Source: Limisoma sp963590405 (GTDB taxonomy: Bacteria; Bacteroidota; Bacteroidia; Bacteroidales; Muribaculaceae). From it: a stretch of 46,937 nt of DNA. The position numbers were made by a program, and so were the translations under genes. The notes below the pieces were generated by a model. The model saw only the letters and a list, made by a program, of their open reading frames with translations, searched no databases and had not been told where the DNA came from. The DNA lies in assembly GCA_963590405.1 (NCBI GenBank), contig CAVAPE010000010.1:1-46937 (forward strand), written 5' to 3'. Below are positions 1-8,397 of the stretch, in pieces; the first letter of the stretch is position 1; each line of letters starts with the position of its first letter.

Positions 1-51
1 ATGCACCGGCGCCTTAGTGAGGAAAGTGTAGTTGTCGCGATGTTTGCTCAT
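1..51 (-). CDS. MATE-family transporter, N-terminal fragment (cut by window edge)
   Basis: An ATG at 49-51 on the minus strand opens a frame that stays open for 17 codons to the window edge. The translated start is MSKHRDNYTFLTKAPVH. A short polar start followed by N-Y-x-F-L-T-x-A-P-V-H is what I know from the cytoplasmic N-terminus of Bacteroidota MATE efflux transporters, just before the first membrane helix. The start lies 10 bases after the stop of the upstream AlbA_2 gene on the same strand, so the two could be cotranscribed. The family call rests on 17 residues only and needs the sequence to the left. Confidence 0.5.
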   Translation of the reverse strand, partial: MSKHRDNYTFLTKAPVH

Positions 52-61
52 TTTTATGTTT

Positions 62-1549
62 CTATATCAGCACCTCCCATTCTCCGTGTTTTCTTCCGCC
101 CAGACGTCTAAGCAAACCTTCTTGCTGAAGTTTGCTGATAACAAATTTCACGCCATCTTCAGTGATGTCACCTATCGCATTCGCAACATCCACCCTTGTC
201 CCTTTTGGATTTTCCCGTAAGTAGTCCAATACTTTCTTTTGGGTAGTAGACAACTCCTTTTGGGTAGTAAAATCGTTCTTTTGGGTAGTGATTTTATCCT
301 TTTGGGTAGTAGAATCGCTCTTTTGGGTAGTGATTTTATCCTTTTGGGTAGTGATTTTATCCTTTTGGGTAGTAGAATCGCTCTTTTGGGTAGTTCTCCA
401 AATGATTACTTTGAATTCTTTTGCATTATCGTCATTGTCCAATTCTATATTCGGACATTCGGCAAGAATGCGCACAATTCCAGAACCGATGCCTCTATAG
501 TGCAACGCATTGGTTGCAAATGTAGCCATAAACGGATTACGCTGATAAGTTTTGCCTTTGCAAATATCATCCTCTGTCAAGCCTCCAGCCAAACATCCTG
601 GACTTATAATCTCCACCCTATTGTCAAAAATGAATATGCGGATTGGAGCATGGCGCAGCAAATCTCTGTGAACCAAAGCATTCTGTAATATTTCCTCCAG
701 TACGGTTTCCGTTATTTCAAGTTTGCCCAACGTGTTGAAAGAGGCATCCGCTTCTTGCACGTTATGCAGATTGGCTTTGAGGAATGCCATACTTTTATCG
801 TAAAGTTGCGGCATATTGCCGAGAATTTCTTTTGTGTCGCGATATTGCACACCAGCAATGTCATTCCCGAAAAACGAAACGGCCTTAACCATAAAGGTCG
901 GACACCGATATTCGGGATGCTTGCCAAAAAATAGGTATCCAGCAAGGGTCGGCACCCCATTTTCGCCTAACACATGTATATTTTTCAGCATTTGCTCCGC
1001 GTTGCCGCCAAAACTTTCAAGACTTGAGGCATAAACCTTTCGGAAATAATCATCGATAGCATAGGTATCGAGGTCGGAAAACGAAGTTCCTTCCACTTCC
1101 GACGCATCTGGCGTGAAACTGCCCGAATCCTGAAAGAGAGCAAGTATTTCGGAATTTTCCGTAATTCGTCGTTTGTCAGCACCCTGTTTCACCCATATTT
1201 CGCCATTCAAGTTCTTGTATGGCTTGTTTTTACCTTCATCAACAACGCATATAAGAAAATGCTTGTTGTCAACATGTTCAACCTCCGTTTTGATATAGAT
1301 GGTTGGGCGAACTTGCTCATTGGCAACATTAGCAAGTTCACGACTAGTAGACTGTATCTGTTCGTATGACAAACCGACAAGTTCTCCTGTTTTGTCCTCT
1401 ACTCCAAACAAAATTATACCGCCCTCTGTGTTGGCAAAGGCTATCATCTCCTTGGCAATTTCTTTTTGCGAAGTGAATTTTTCCTTAAACTGCACCTTTG
1501 TCGTTTCACCACAAAGACACATATCTTTAAAAGCATCTTTTGTCATCAT
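62..1549 (-). CDS. Schlafen/AlbA_2-type putative DNA-binding regulator with TTQK repeat linker
   Basis: This 495-aa protein has an AlbA_2 (Schlafen-like, DUF4062/COG2865-type) N-terminus at about residues 13-135, where a nucleic-acid or nucleotide-binding role is inferred for the family (T-E-G-G-x-I-x-F-G-V near 41-50). A GHKL-like ATPase_c_4 region follows at about 280-385 (E-I-L-Q-N-A-L-V-H-R near 286-295, then S-P-G near 316-318). A linker of eight TTQKxxx heptads (386-439) comes next, and a winged-helix DNA-binding domain closes the protein (about 440-490). The architecture fits a transcriptional regulator. The start follows the ldcA stop by 37 bases on the same strand. No regulatory target can be read from the sequence. 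The heptad count may vary between strains; each unit is 21 bp, so changes would keep the frame. Confidence 0.85.
   Translation of the reverse strand: MMTKDAFKDMCLCGETTKVQFKEKFTSQKEIAKEMIAFANTEGGIILFGVEDKTGELVGLSYEQIQSTSRELANVANEQVRPTIYIKTEVEHVDNKHFLICVVDEGKNKPYKNLNGEIWVKQGADKRRITENSEILALFQDSGSFTPDASEVEGTSFSDLDTYAIDDYFRKVYASSLESFGGNAEQMLKNIHVLGENGVPTLAGYLFFGKHPEYRCPTFMVKAVSFFGNDIAGVQYRDTKEILGNMPQLYDKSMAFLKANLHNVQEADASFNTLGKLEITETVLEEILQNALVHRDLLRHAPIRIFIFDNRVEIISPGCLAGGLTEDDICKGKTYQRNPFMATFATNALHYRGIGSGIVRILAECPNIELDNDDNAKEFKVIIWRTTQKSDSTTQKDKITTQKDKITTQKSDSTTQKDKITTQKNDFTTQKELSTTQKKVLDYLRENPKGTRVDVANAIGDITEDGVKFVISKLQQEGLLRRLGGRKHGEWEVLI
237..404 (-). repeat. In-frame 21-bp tandem repeat (8 units) encoding TTQKxxx heptads
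   Basis: Eight consecutive 21-base units each begin, on the plus strand, with ttttgggtagt. Three variants alternate: ending gattttatcc (three copies), agaatcgctc (two copies), and diverged end units. On the coding strand they spell TTQKDKI, TTQKSDS, TTQKNDF and TTQKELS. Near-identity at DNA level, including synonymous positions, points to recent expansion by slippage or recombination. The array lies between the ATPase-like domain and the winged helix of the AlbA_2 protein. Confidence 0.95.
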
Positions 1550-1586
1550 TGGTATAATCTGTTTGTGCTAATTCAACTTTTATCGG

Positions 1587-2486
1587 TTACTTCTGTGTTA
1601 GTGTGAGGCGGACGGCGTCGGAGGCTACGGTGAGGCGGGCGTGGGAGCCTTCCACGATTGGCAGGTTGTGGTCCACGTGCCCAACGGGGAAGTTGTAAGC
1701 CACAGGGAAATCGTAGTCGGCAACGATGCGCTGCACCATGTCGTACATGTTGTCGAAGTCCTTCGACGGCTTGTACTCGGTGAACTGCCCCACGATGAGT
1801 GCGCGCGTGGAGGCGAGTGTGCCGTTAAGACGCAGATGGTAGAGCATACGCTCAATGCTATATATAGCCTCGTCGATGTCCTCGATGAAGAGGATATGGT
1901 CTTTGCGCAGGAGGTTGAAGTCGGTCGACAGCAGTCCGCTGAGCACGGCAATGTTGCCACCGTAAATCTGTCCTTCAGCCTCGCCAAGGCGGTTGCGGTG
2001 GTCGGGAGCGACGGTGTAGTCGGGCATAGTGCCAGTAAGCACGGCACGGAGCGCACGACTGCTCTCGTCGTCTGGATGGTTGGTGAGGTGCTTGCACATC
2101 GGCGAATGGATGCTCGCCACGCCGTCGCGCGCCAGCGCTGCGTGGAAGGCGGAGATGTCGCTGAAGCCCATCACCCATTTGGGGTCGCGCTGCCACATCC
2201 CCGGCTCGAAATGCTCAAGCAGATGCACCACGCCATAGCCACCACGGCTGCAGAGGATGGCGCGCACCGACGGGTCGGCAAGTGCCTGGCGGATGTCGGC
2301 AAGACGCTCTTCGGCGGTGCCGCTATACGAGCCGCAAGTGCCTTTGCAGTGGGGCATCACCACGGGGCGGAAACCCCAACTTTCGAGGGTGGCGCAGGCA
2401 CTGTCCACGAGTTCGTTCTTTATTGCGCTTGCCGGCGACAGGATGGCTACGGCGTCGCCTGGCTTCAGTGGTCTTGGATATATCAT
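1587..2486 (-). CDS. ldcA: LD-carboxypeptidase, peptidase family S66
   Basis: This 299-aa protein matches the usual length of LdcA-type LD-carboxypeptidases. These cut the terminal D-alanine from murein tetrapeptides during peptidoglycan recycling or remodelling. Family marks are the start L-K-P-G-D-x-V-A-I-L-S-P-A-S, the C-S-R-G-G-Y-G block at 79-85, and residues spaced like the Ser-Glu-His triad: S109 in G-F-S-D, E202 in F-I-E-D and H270 in F-P-V-G-H. No signal peptide is seen, so a cytoplasmic location is likely. It starts 8 bases after the radical SAM stop and looks cotranscribed with the flippase/glycosyltransferase genes upstream, which suggests an envelope-related operon. The triad assignment is by spacing to characterised family members, not by alignment. 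Confidence 0.92.
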   Translation of the reverse strand: MIYPRPLKPGDAVAILSPASAIKNELVDSACATLESWGFRPVVMPHCKGTCGSYSGTAEERLADIRQALADPSVRAILCSRGGYGVVHLLEHFEPGMWQRDPKWVMGFSDISAFHAALARDGVASIHSPMCKHLTNHPDDESSRALRAVLTGTMPDYTVAPDHRNRLGEAEGQIYGGNIAVLSGLLSTDFNLLRKDHILFIEDIDEAIYSIERMLYHLRLNGTLASTRALIVGQFTEYKPSKDFDNMYDMVQRIVADYDFPVAYNFPVGHVDHNLPIVEGSHARLTVASDAVRLTLTQK

Positions 2487-2494
2487 GAGGATGG

Positions 2495-3271
2495 TTAGTT
2501 TACTTGTACTTTAATTCCTTTTTCGCGAAACACCTCGGCGATGCGCTCCAACTCGTTGCGCTCCACCTTCTGCAGGTTCTGCTCTGGCGTGGGGCGGTCG
2601 AGCGAATAGAGCATCACCTCAGCCGGCTCGATGGCAAGATAGGCACGGAGCAATGCCTCAACCTCGGCGTCGGTGGTGTTGTCGAAATGCTCGCCGTTGT
2701 GCTCGCCGCGCACCATCATTGTTTGGATGATGCACTGGTGGCGGAACTTCTTCAGATGCTCCACAACCCATTCTACGGTAAACTCCTTGCTGGCAGGGCG
2801 GTCGATGGCACGCATCGTTGCCTCAACGGCAGAGTCGAGTTTGAGGATGTTGTTGTCCACCTTCAGCAACGCTTCAGCCACGCCCTCGCGACCAATCATC
2901 GTGGAGTTGGACAGTACACTGATTTTCACCTCTGGGTAGTATTTGTCGCGCAACGCAATCACATCGTCGACCACACCAAGGAAGTCGGGATGGAGCGTCG
3001 GTTCGCCGTTGCCCGAGAAGGTTATCACGTCGAGCCTATCGCCAGCGAAGTGCATAGCCTTGAGTTTCGCCTCAAGAGCCGTGCGCACCTCCTCGCGAGT
3101 GCTGATGCCAGCCTTGCCAGTGCCCTGCGCGTTGAAGCCTGCCTCGCAGTAGAGGCAGTCGAACGAGCAGATTTTGCCGTCGTTGGGCATAAGGTTCACA
3201 CCCAGCGACGTGCCCAGCCGACGGCTATGTATCGGACCGAATATTGTGTCGTGAAACAGTATCGTTACCAT
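2495..3271 (-). CDS. Radical SAM protein (COG0731-like)
   Basis: This 258-aa protein has a radical SAM cluster C35-SFD-C39-LY-C42 (CX3CX2C), followed by a glycine-rich N-G-E-P-T-L-H-P stretch typical of the SAM-binding part of the barrel. It resembles the short bacterial COG0731 proteins often labelled as wyosine-synthase-like, but bacteria lack wybutosine, so that substrate should not be assumed. There is no SPASM or other extra cluster domain. Its ATG overlaps the stop of the upstream glycosyltransferase by one base (TAATG), so translation is probably coupled. The true substrate is unknown. Confidence 0.85.
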   Translation of the reverse strand: MVTILFHDTIFGPIHSRRLGTSLGVNLMPNDGKICSFDCLYCEAGFNAQGTGKAGISTREEVRTALEAKLKAMHFAGDRLDVITFSGNGEPTLHPDFLGVVDDVIALRDKYYPEVKISVLSNSTMIGREGVAEALLKVDNNILKLDSAVEATMRAIDRPASKEFTVEWVVEHLKKFRHQCIIQTMMVRGEHNGEHFDNTTDAEVEALLRAYLAIEPAEVMLYSLDRPTPEQNLQKVERNELERIAEVFREKGIKVQVN

Positions 3272-4491
3272 TATTTCTTTTCCATTAATCCGTTAATCAG
3301 TTCTATATATTTATTCGCCACCGCCGAATAAGAGAAGCGCTCTTCCACACTGCGGTGAAGGCTCTCGCGGTCCACTTTCTGCCCTGCTGCCCAGAGGATG
3401 CCGGCGGCAAGGTCGGAGGCATCGGGATAGGTGGCGAGATAGCCATTGTCGAGATGGCTGATGATGTCTGCCTGTCCACCATGGTTAAACGCCACGGCGA
3501 GGCAGCCGGCAGCCTGCCCCTCGGCGAGGGTCATGCCGAAGGTCTCGAAATGCGACGACGACACCACCACATCACTTGCAGCCATTATCTCAGGCACTCT
3601 CGACGGATCGACGGCACCGAGCCAACGGTAAGGCAGGCGCAGACGGTCGAGAAGCGAGTGGTCGCGGATGTCGCCAAAGAGTTGCAGTTCGATTTTGCCA
3701 GTAGCATCAGTGTCGGCAATCCTGTTGACCGCCTCCGTGAGCAGGTCGAAGCCCTTCACGGGGTCGTCGAGGCGCGCAGCCCCCATCGTCACAATGGTCT
3801 TTGTGGTGTCGCCCGTGCGCTGCCACTGGTAACGCTCCACAGGCATCGGATTGCTGACCACTGTCACCGCCTTGCCAGCGGTGAGCGCACTGCGGCGGCA
3901 GCAGTCGGCAAGCCAGCCGCTCACAGCCACAAAATGTATATCGGTGCGGTCGTAGACCGCCTTTTTCCTTTTCCACACCCTCCGCGAGAGGTCGCCGCGG
4001 CGAGGGAAACGCATAAAGGGGCAGTTGCCGCATTGCTGTTCATAGCGGCGACAGTCGTAGGCGTGGTGGCAGATGCCCGTGATGCACCACATGTCGTGCA
4101 TCGTCCACACCAAGCGCTTGCCCATTGCGCCAAGGCGCTGCACGTCGGTGAGCGAAAGCATGCCCTGATTTATCCATCCGAGCAGCACCACGTCGGCCTC
4201 CTTGACCCACGGATGCGAAAGAGCGTCAACACCATAGCGCGCCGTCGACACCTTAAACAGGTCGCGGCGGTTGAGACCGTTGGTGAGGAAGATGCCGAGG
4301 CGCTCGCGCAGAAACGCCCACCGGCGCTGCTCGGGAGTGCCGCACACGTCGACCAATGGGTCGCTACCCGTGCGGTCCACCACCAGCATACGCGCATCCA
4401 CGCCCGCATCGGCGAGCGCATGCACCAGTCGCCAACTGGCTATAGCCGCGCCGCCAAGGGCGTCGGCAGTGTTGAGCATCACCACTTTCAT
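3271..4491 (-). CDS. GT4-family glycosyltransferase with cysteine cluster
   Basis: This 406-aa protein has a GT-B fold signature. The N-terminal part carries the glycine-rich G-G-A-A-I-A-S-W loop (13-20), and the C-terminal half carries the donor-binding block S-H-F-E-T-F-G-M-T-L-A-E-G (313-325), then N-H-G-G-Q-A-D-I (336-343). A cluster of six cysteines with histidines at 136-158, including C-G-N-C-P, is common in a subset of Bacteroidota wall or capsule glycosyltransferases and may bind metal or stabilise the acceptor domain. The gene overlaps the flippase stop by four bases (ATGA) and the radical SAM start by one. This tight coupling fits synthesis of an exported polysaccharide or glycolipid. 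Donor and acceptor sugars cannot be read. Confidence 0.88.
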   Translation of the reverse strand: MKVVMLNTADALGGAAIASWRLVHALADAGVDARMLVVDRTGSDPLVDVCGTPEQRRWAFLRERLGIFLTNGLNRRDLFKVSTARYGVDALSHPWVKEADVVLLGWINQGMLSLTDVQRLGAMGKRLVWTMHDMWCITGICHHAYDCRRYEQQCGNCPFMRFPRRGDLSRRVWKRKKAVYDRTDIHFVAVSGWLADCCRRSALTAGKAVTVVSNPMPVERYQWQRTGDTTKTIVTMGAARLDDPVKGFDLLTEAVNRIADTDATGKIELQLFGDIRDHSLLDRLRLPYRWLGAVDPSRVPEIMAASDVVVSSSHFETFGMTLAEGQAAGCLAVAFNHGGQADIISHLDNGYLATYPDASDLAAGILWAAGQKVDRESLHRSVEERFSYSAVANKYIELINGLMEKK

Positions 4492-5927
4492 CGCTTCACT
4501 CTTTTAAGCATTGCGCCGAGGTTGATATGCTCCTTTTTCAGTATCAGAGCCACAAAGCCTATGAGTAGCACGGTGTTGACTGCCAGTTGCAGCACGGTGT
4601 TGCCCACCTTGAGGTATTCAGCCACGCAATAGAGCGCGGCGGCGGCAATGACATATACGGAAATTGACTTGAGGTCGTAGTCGATAGGATTCTTTTTCTG
4701 TCCTACGACGTAGGAGAACACCATTGCCACGCCGTAGCCAGCCACACCAGCCCAAGCACACGCCATATAGCCGAAGCGCGGCACGAGAAGGATGTTGATG
4801 GCAATCAGCACGGCGCATCCCACAAAGGAGAAGAGTGCGCCCCAGAGTGTCTGGTCGATGAGTTTGTACCAGAACGAGAGGTTGAAGTAGATGCCCATGA
4901 GGATTTCGGCACCCATCACGATAGGCACCACGCGCAAGCCAGCCCAGTAGTCGGGGTTGGGGGCGATGAGGTGTTTGAGCACGTCGATGTAGAACACCAC
5001 GCAGAGGAACGCCAACAGGGTGAACACGATGAAGTATTTCATTGCCTTGGCGTAGAACTCCTTGCTGTCGCGGTCACGGCTCTTGCTAAACACAATAGGC
5101 TCGTAGGCATAGCGGAAAGCCTGAGTGAGCAGCGCCATAATCATGGCAATCTTGCTCGCTGCGCCGTAGATGCCGAGTTGCATCTTGGCATCGCTGCCCT
5201 TATAGACGTGGCTGAAGATAATCTTATCCGCCACCTGATTAAGGATACCAGCAATGCCGAGGATGAGGATGGGGTAACTGTAGTTGAGCATACGCCGCGC
5301 CAATGCCCAGTCGAAGCCGCCGCCCAGTTTCACCAGCGGCAGCATCAGCACCATAATGGCACCCGTGCAGACGAGGTTGAAGAGGAAGGCATAGCCCACA
5401 TCGCTGCCATGGAGAAACACGTAGTAGACGATGTTAAGCGCAATGTTGAGCACGATGAAGAGCAACTTCAGCGCCACGAAGTGGTAAGGACGCTTGCGGT
5501 AGCGCAGATAGGCAAACGGTATGCACTGGAAGGCATCCATCGCCACCACGCACATCATCATGCCGATGTACCACGGATGGTCGGCATAGCCCATTGCACC
5601 AGCAATCTGCGGCAGGAAGGCGAGGCAGAGCGCCACGAAGAGGAGCGACGTGGAGCCCACCATGATAAGGGTTGTGGAATAGACACGCCCAGGGTTTTCG
5701 TCCGCCTTGTTGACATAGCGAAAGAAGGTGGTTTCCATGCCGTAGGTGAGTATCACCATCAGCAAGGCGACCCAAGCATACACCTCTGTGACTACGCCAT
5801 AGCCACCCGACTGTGCCGACATCGCCGTCACGTAGATGGGCACCAGCAGATAGTTCAAGAAGCGCCCTACTATCGAACTGACGCCATAGATTGCGGTGTC
5901 CTTCACCAATGATTTCAATCCTGCCAT
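4488..5927 (-). CDS. Polysaccharide flippase (Wzx/MATE-like oligosaccharide transporter)
   Basis: This 479-aa, very hydrophobic protein has about 12-14 predicted membrane segments. The N-terminus (S-L-V-K-D-T-A-I-Y-G-V-S-S-I-V-G-R-F-L-N-Y-L) is characteristic of the polysaccharide biosynthesis/Wzx branch of the MOP superfamily. Such proteins flip lipid-linked oligosaccharides across the inner membrane. It is followed directly by the GT4 gene with a four-base overlap, so flippase and transferase probably act on one glycan. The start lies 29 bases after the stop of the secreted-protein gene upstream. No Wzy polymerase or chain-length regulator is visible here, so this is not a complete capsule locus. 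Confidence 0.9.
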   Translation of the reverse strand: MAGLKSLVKDTAIYGVSSIVGRFLNYLLVPIYVTAMSAQSGGYGVVTEVYAWVALLMVILTYGMETTFFRYVNKADENPGRVYSTTLIMVGSTSLLFVALCLAFLPQIAGAMGYADHPWYIGMMMCVVAMDAFQCIPFAYLRYRKRPYHFVALKLLFIVLNIALNIVYYVFLHGSDVGYAFLFNLVCTGAIMVLMLPLVKLGGGFDWALARRMLNYSYPILILGIAGILNQVADKIIFSHVYKGSDAKMQLGIYGAASKIAMIMALLTQAFRYAYEPIVFSKSRDRDSKEFYAKAMKYFIVFTLLAFLCVVFYIDVLKHLIAPNPDYWAGLRVVPIVMGAEILMGIYFNLSFWYKLIDQTLWGALFSFVGCAVLIAINILLVPRFGYMACAWAGVAGYGVAMVFSYVVGQKKNPIDYDLKSISVYVIAAAALYCVAEYLKVGNTVLQLAVNTVLLIGFVALILKKEHINLGAMLKRVKR

Positions 5928-5956
5928 TTGCTATTTTCTATGAGACATCATCCTAA

Positions 5957-7126
5957 TTAATCGGCATCCCGCTCCGTCGCACCATAGAGGCCACGGAGAG
6001 GAAGACCGAGATAGCGATAGTGCTTCTTGTCGTCTGTTATGTAAATATTGTCTGCCGTACTCCTGACGCTTTGGGCATAGGCATAACTCGACTCATCGTC
6101 ACCCTGATGGCGATAGCCCCAGGTCTGTTTTTCCCACAGTGTTACTTCCTTGTCATAGTCCACCAGTGTGGTTCCGTCATAGTAGCCGCCAGCAGGGAAG
6201 AATACCTTATCTTCTAAAGTACCCTTTATCTCTAAGCCATGTATTGTCGAGCCGTCAGGGGCTATACGAGTTGTCCACGTCTTCGTGTAATAGTATTCAA
6301 TCTGCCTTTCTTCCTTGGTGGGGACACCTCTTGGAGTTTCCCGCATCATGTAGCATTCGCCATGGGTAACGACCAACACGGCATCGTCGGCATCTTCGAG
6401 GTGTTCTGAATTAGCCACGGCACGGTATTTTGTTGCCGTGGTGCCATCGCTCCACTTGTAGTTGTCCCAAGTGTACTCGTCCTTCGGAGTGATCTCTCCC
6501 CATGCGTAGTAGTCGCCAGGGTCACCTTCGCTACTCGAACCGAGGTTGTAGCGGTCGATGGTCAGAGTGTAGTATGTGGTTGGCCCTGGAATGTACGGAT
6601 CGTCGCCACCCCAGTCAGTATAGAGCAGTGTCACCTTGCGACTCAGTGTGCGCGCATCGCCCACAGTTGCCACTCTCAGACTGTCGCCGTAGTAGACCTT
6701 GCCAAACACCTTCACATACGGTCGCCAAGTGTAGGTAACGCCTTTCTCCAGTCCGTGAATGGTAAAGTCGTAGGTGTTCATCTCCTTGCCCAGACGCATC
6801 TTGCCGTCGCGCTCGTAAGTAGGGTTGCCAAACGGGCTGTAGACCACGCCCACTTCCATCTTGCTTGGCGAGAACGCCTTTACGGCCTCGTCGTTGATTT
6901 TCACGCCGAACTTGCCTTTAATTATCGTTGAGTCAGGACCTTCAGTACTGTTGAGCGTGAAGGCAAACAGTCCGCCGGTTGGTTCACTAAATGTCAGTCT
7001 ACCACTGCCCATGCCGCCGAATTCCTCGACCGCACCCGACTTCTTCACCACATAAACGTTGTCGCCGGCGTGCGCCACCGTCGCCGCCACAGCCAACATC
7101 ATTACCAATGCCAATCTTCTAATCAT
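5957..7126 (-). CDS. Secreted protein with FISUMP-like C-terminal domain
   Basis: This 389-aa protein starts with a clear signal peptide (about residues 1-20, cleavage after A-H-A). A beta-rich, FnIII-like stretch follows (about 60-155, with Y-T-W-R-P-Y-V). The second half contains G-D-Y-Y-A-W-G-E-I-T-P-K-D-E-Y and ends near Y-R-Y-L-G-L-P-L-R-G-L. These are hallmarks of the FISUMP-like ('major paralogous') domain frequent in Bacteroidota surface proteins. The protein is probably exported to the periplasm or cell surface; no lipobox or T9SS tail is visible. It lies 27 bases downstream of DUF4143 ATPase A and 29 bases upstream of the flippase. No enzymatic function can be assigned. Confidence 0.75.
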   Translation of the reverse strand: MIRRLALVMMLAVAATVAHAGDNVYVVKKSGAVEEFGGMGSGRLTFSEPTGGLFAFTLNSTEGPDSTIIKGKFGVKINDEAVKAFSPSKMEVGVVYSPFGNPTYERDGKMRLGKEMNTYDFTIHGLEKGVTYTWRPYVKVFGKVYYGDSLRVATVGDARTLSRKVTLLYTDWGGDDPYIPGPTTYYTLTIDRYNLGSSSEGDPGDYYAWGEITPKDEYTWDNYKWSDGTTATKYRAVANSEHLEDADDAVLVVTHGECYMMRETPRGVPTKEERQIEYYYTKTWTTRIAPDGSTIHGLEIKGTLEDKVFFPAGGYYDGTTLVDYDKEVTLWEKQTWGYRHQGDDESSYAYAQSVRSTADNIYITDDKKHYRYLGLPLRGLYGATERDAD

Positions 7127-7153
7127 ACTCTATTGAATTTACAATCAAACAAT

Positions 7154-8275
7154 TCACAATAAAAAATGTTCATAATTCTCGCGTGTCACCACCTGAAAAT
7201 CCACATCGCCGTACGACCTTGCGAACGACAGCGGCAACGCCGCCTTGCGGTTGGGATTCCACTTCATCTCCACTGCCGTCAACTGTCCGTCGACCTCTTC
7301 GATGTAGTCAATCTCCTGCTTGGTCTTCGACCGCCAGAAATAACTCTTGGCGTAGGACTTCGCATAACGCAGTTTTTTCAGCCGTTCCGACACTATATAG
7401 TTTTCAAACAATGCTCCAGTGTCCATTCTGCTTTCCACCATCTGATAGTTGCCTATCACGGCGTTGCGGATGCCGCAATCCCAGAAATAAATCTTGCGGG
7501 AGAACTTCAGTTCGTTGCGCAGATTTCGGCTGAACGAGCCAAGGCGGAACAGGATATACGACTGTTCGAGGAGCGTAATGTAACTCTCCACAGTCTTAGG
7601 GTCAAGTCCGCAGGTCTGCGCCAACTCGTTGTACGACACCTCCGACCCGATCTGGAAAGCCAGTGCCTGAAGCAGTTTCACCAACTTGTCGCTCTTCTTT
7701 ATCCGGTCAAACATCAAGATGTCCTTATAGAGATAACTGTCTGCCAACTCGGTCAGCACGGTTCTCTCGTCGCCCTCGTTGTTTACCACGTCGGGATAAC
7801 TTCCATACACCAACCGATGTGCCAAAAGCCTCTTCTCTTCGAGCAACCCGTGGTGCTCCACCAGTTCAGCAAACGAAAGTGGATACATCCAGTATTCGAG
7901 TTTTCTGCCCGTCAGGGGTTCGTTGATTTTATTGGACAAGTCGAACGACGAACTACCAGTAGCCATCACCTGCACATCGTCAATATTGTCGGTTATCAAC
8001 TTGATACCCAACCCGATGTCGGCAATGCGCTGCGCCTCGTCAATCACGACTATCTTCTTCTTTCCGATAACCGTTTTGAGCATCGTCGACGATGCGTTCT
8101 CAAACATGCTTCTCACGTCCTGCTCGTCGCCGTTGAGCCACAACACGTCGTCACGCCCTTGGAACAGGCTTTTCAGCAACGTTGTCTTGCCTACTTGTCT
8201 CGCTCCAAAGAGTATGATGGCTTTTCCTTGCCATAGCCTCTGCTGTACTGTGTCCTCTAAAATACGCTTTATCAT
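7154..8275 (-). CDS. AAA ATPase with DUF4143 domain (copy A)
   Basis: This 373-aa protein belongs to the AAA_14 plus DUF4143 family. The Walker A loop is G-A-R-Q-V-G-K-T (24-31), the Walker B is K-I-V-V-I-D-E-A-Q (74-82), and a T-G-S-S sensor-like motif follows. The C-terminal half is the DUF4143 region, ending with a PD-(D/E)XK-like core (I-D-Y-I-E-E-V, then V-E-M-K-W). A nuclease-like fold is inferred, and biochemical function is unproven for the family. Bacteroidota genomes carry many divergent copies, as here (two more at 19458 and 39306). A TAATTTTG -7 box at 8305-8312 and two tandem inverted repeats at 8329-8392 lie upstream. The downstream secreted-protein gene may be cotranscribed. 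Confidence 0.9.
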   Translation of the reverse strand: MIKRILEDTVQQRLWQGKAIILFGARQVGKTTLLKSLFQGRDDVLWLNGDEQDVRSMFENASSTMLKTVIGKKKIVVIDEAQRIADIGLGIKLITDNIDDVQVMATGSSSFDLSNKINEPLTGRKLEYWMYPLSFAELVEHHGLLEEKRLLAHRLVYGSYPDVVNNEGDERTVLTELADSYLYKDILMFDRIKKSDKLVKLLQALAFQIGSEVSYNELAQTCGLDPKTVESYITLLEQSYILFRLGSFSRNLRNELKFSRKIYFWDCGIRNAVIGNYQMVESRMDTGALFENYIVSERLKKLRYAKSYAKSYFWRSKTKQEIDYIEEVDGQLTAVEMKWNPNRKAALPLSFARSYGDVDFQVVTRENYEHFLL

Positions 8276-8304
8276 AACTTGCCCTGTTGGTTTATAACTG
8301 GAGG

Positions 8305-8312
8305 CAAAATTA
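8305..8312 (-). promoter_or_regulatory. Putative -7 box for ATPase A
   Basis: TAATTTTG on the minus strand fits the Bacteroidota TAnnTTTG -7 consensus, 29 bases before the ATG. The tandem inverted repeats lie just upstream, where an activator or roadblock could act. Confidence 0.45.
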
Positions 8313-8328
8313 AGTATTTTTCGACGCT

Positions 8329-8392
8329 ATTCCATAAAAAACGATACTTTTTTGGAATTAAATCCAAAAAAAGCAATACTTTTTTGGATTTA
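8329..8392. repeat. Two tandem inverted repeats upstream of ATPase A
   Basis: On the plus strand 8359-8392 has arms TAAATCCAAAAAAA and TTTTTTGGATTTA around GCAATAC, with 13 paired positions. Beside it 8329-8358 has arms ATTCCATAAAAA and TTTTTTGGAAT around ACGATAC, with one bulge. The two copies share arm core and spacer. They fill the gap between nadB and ATPase A. A weak nadB terminator is possible, but the stems are AT-rich, and duplication is unusual for a terminator. Confidence 0.8.
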
Positions 8393-8397
8393 GGTGC

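Noticed and set aside
237..404. Regular repeats that could suggest a CRISPR array
   Set aside because: The units are contiguous 21-mers without unique spacers and lie in frame within the AlbA_2 gene.
3355..4632. 425-codon open frame on the plus strand opposite the GT4 gene and part of the flippase
   Set aside because: Antisense shadow of high-GC coding; no family features, and the minus-strand genes are clear.
8359..8392. nadB intrinsic terminator
   Set aside because: Kept as an alternative only: the stem is AT-rich and duplicated, and fits better with the paired repeats at the other DUF4143 genes.
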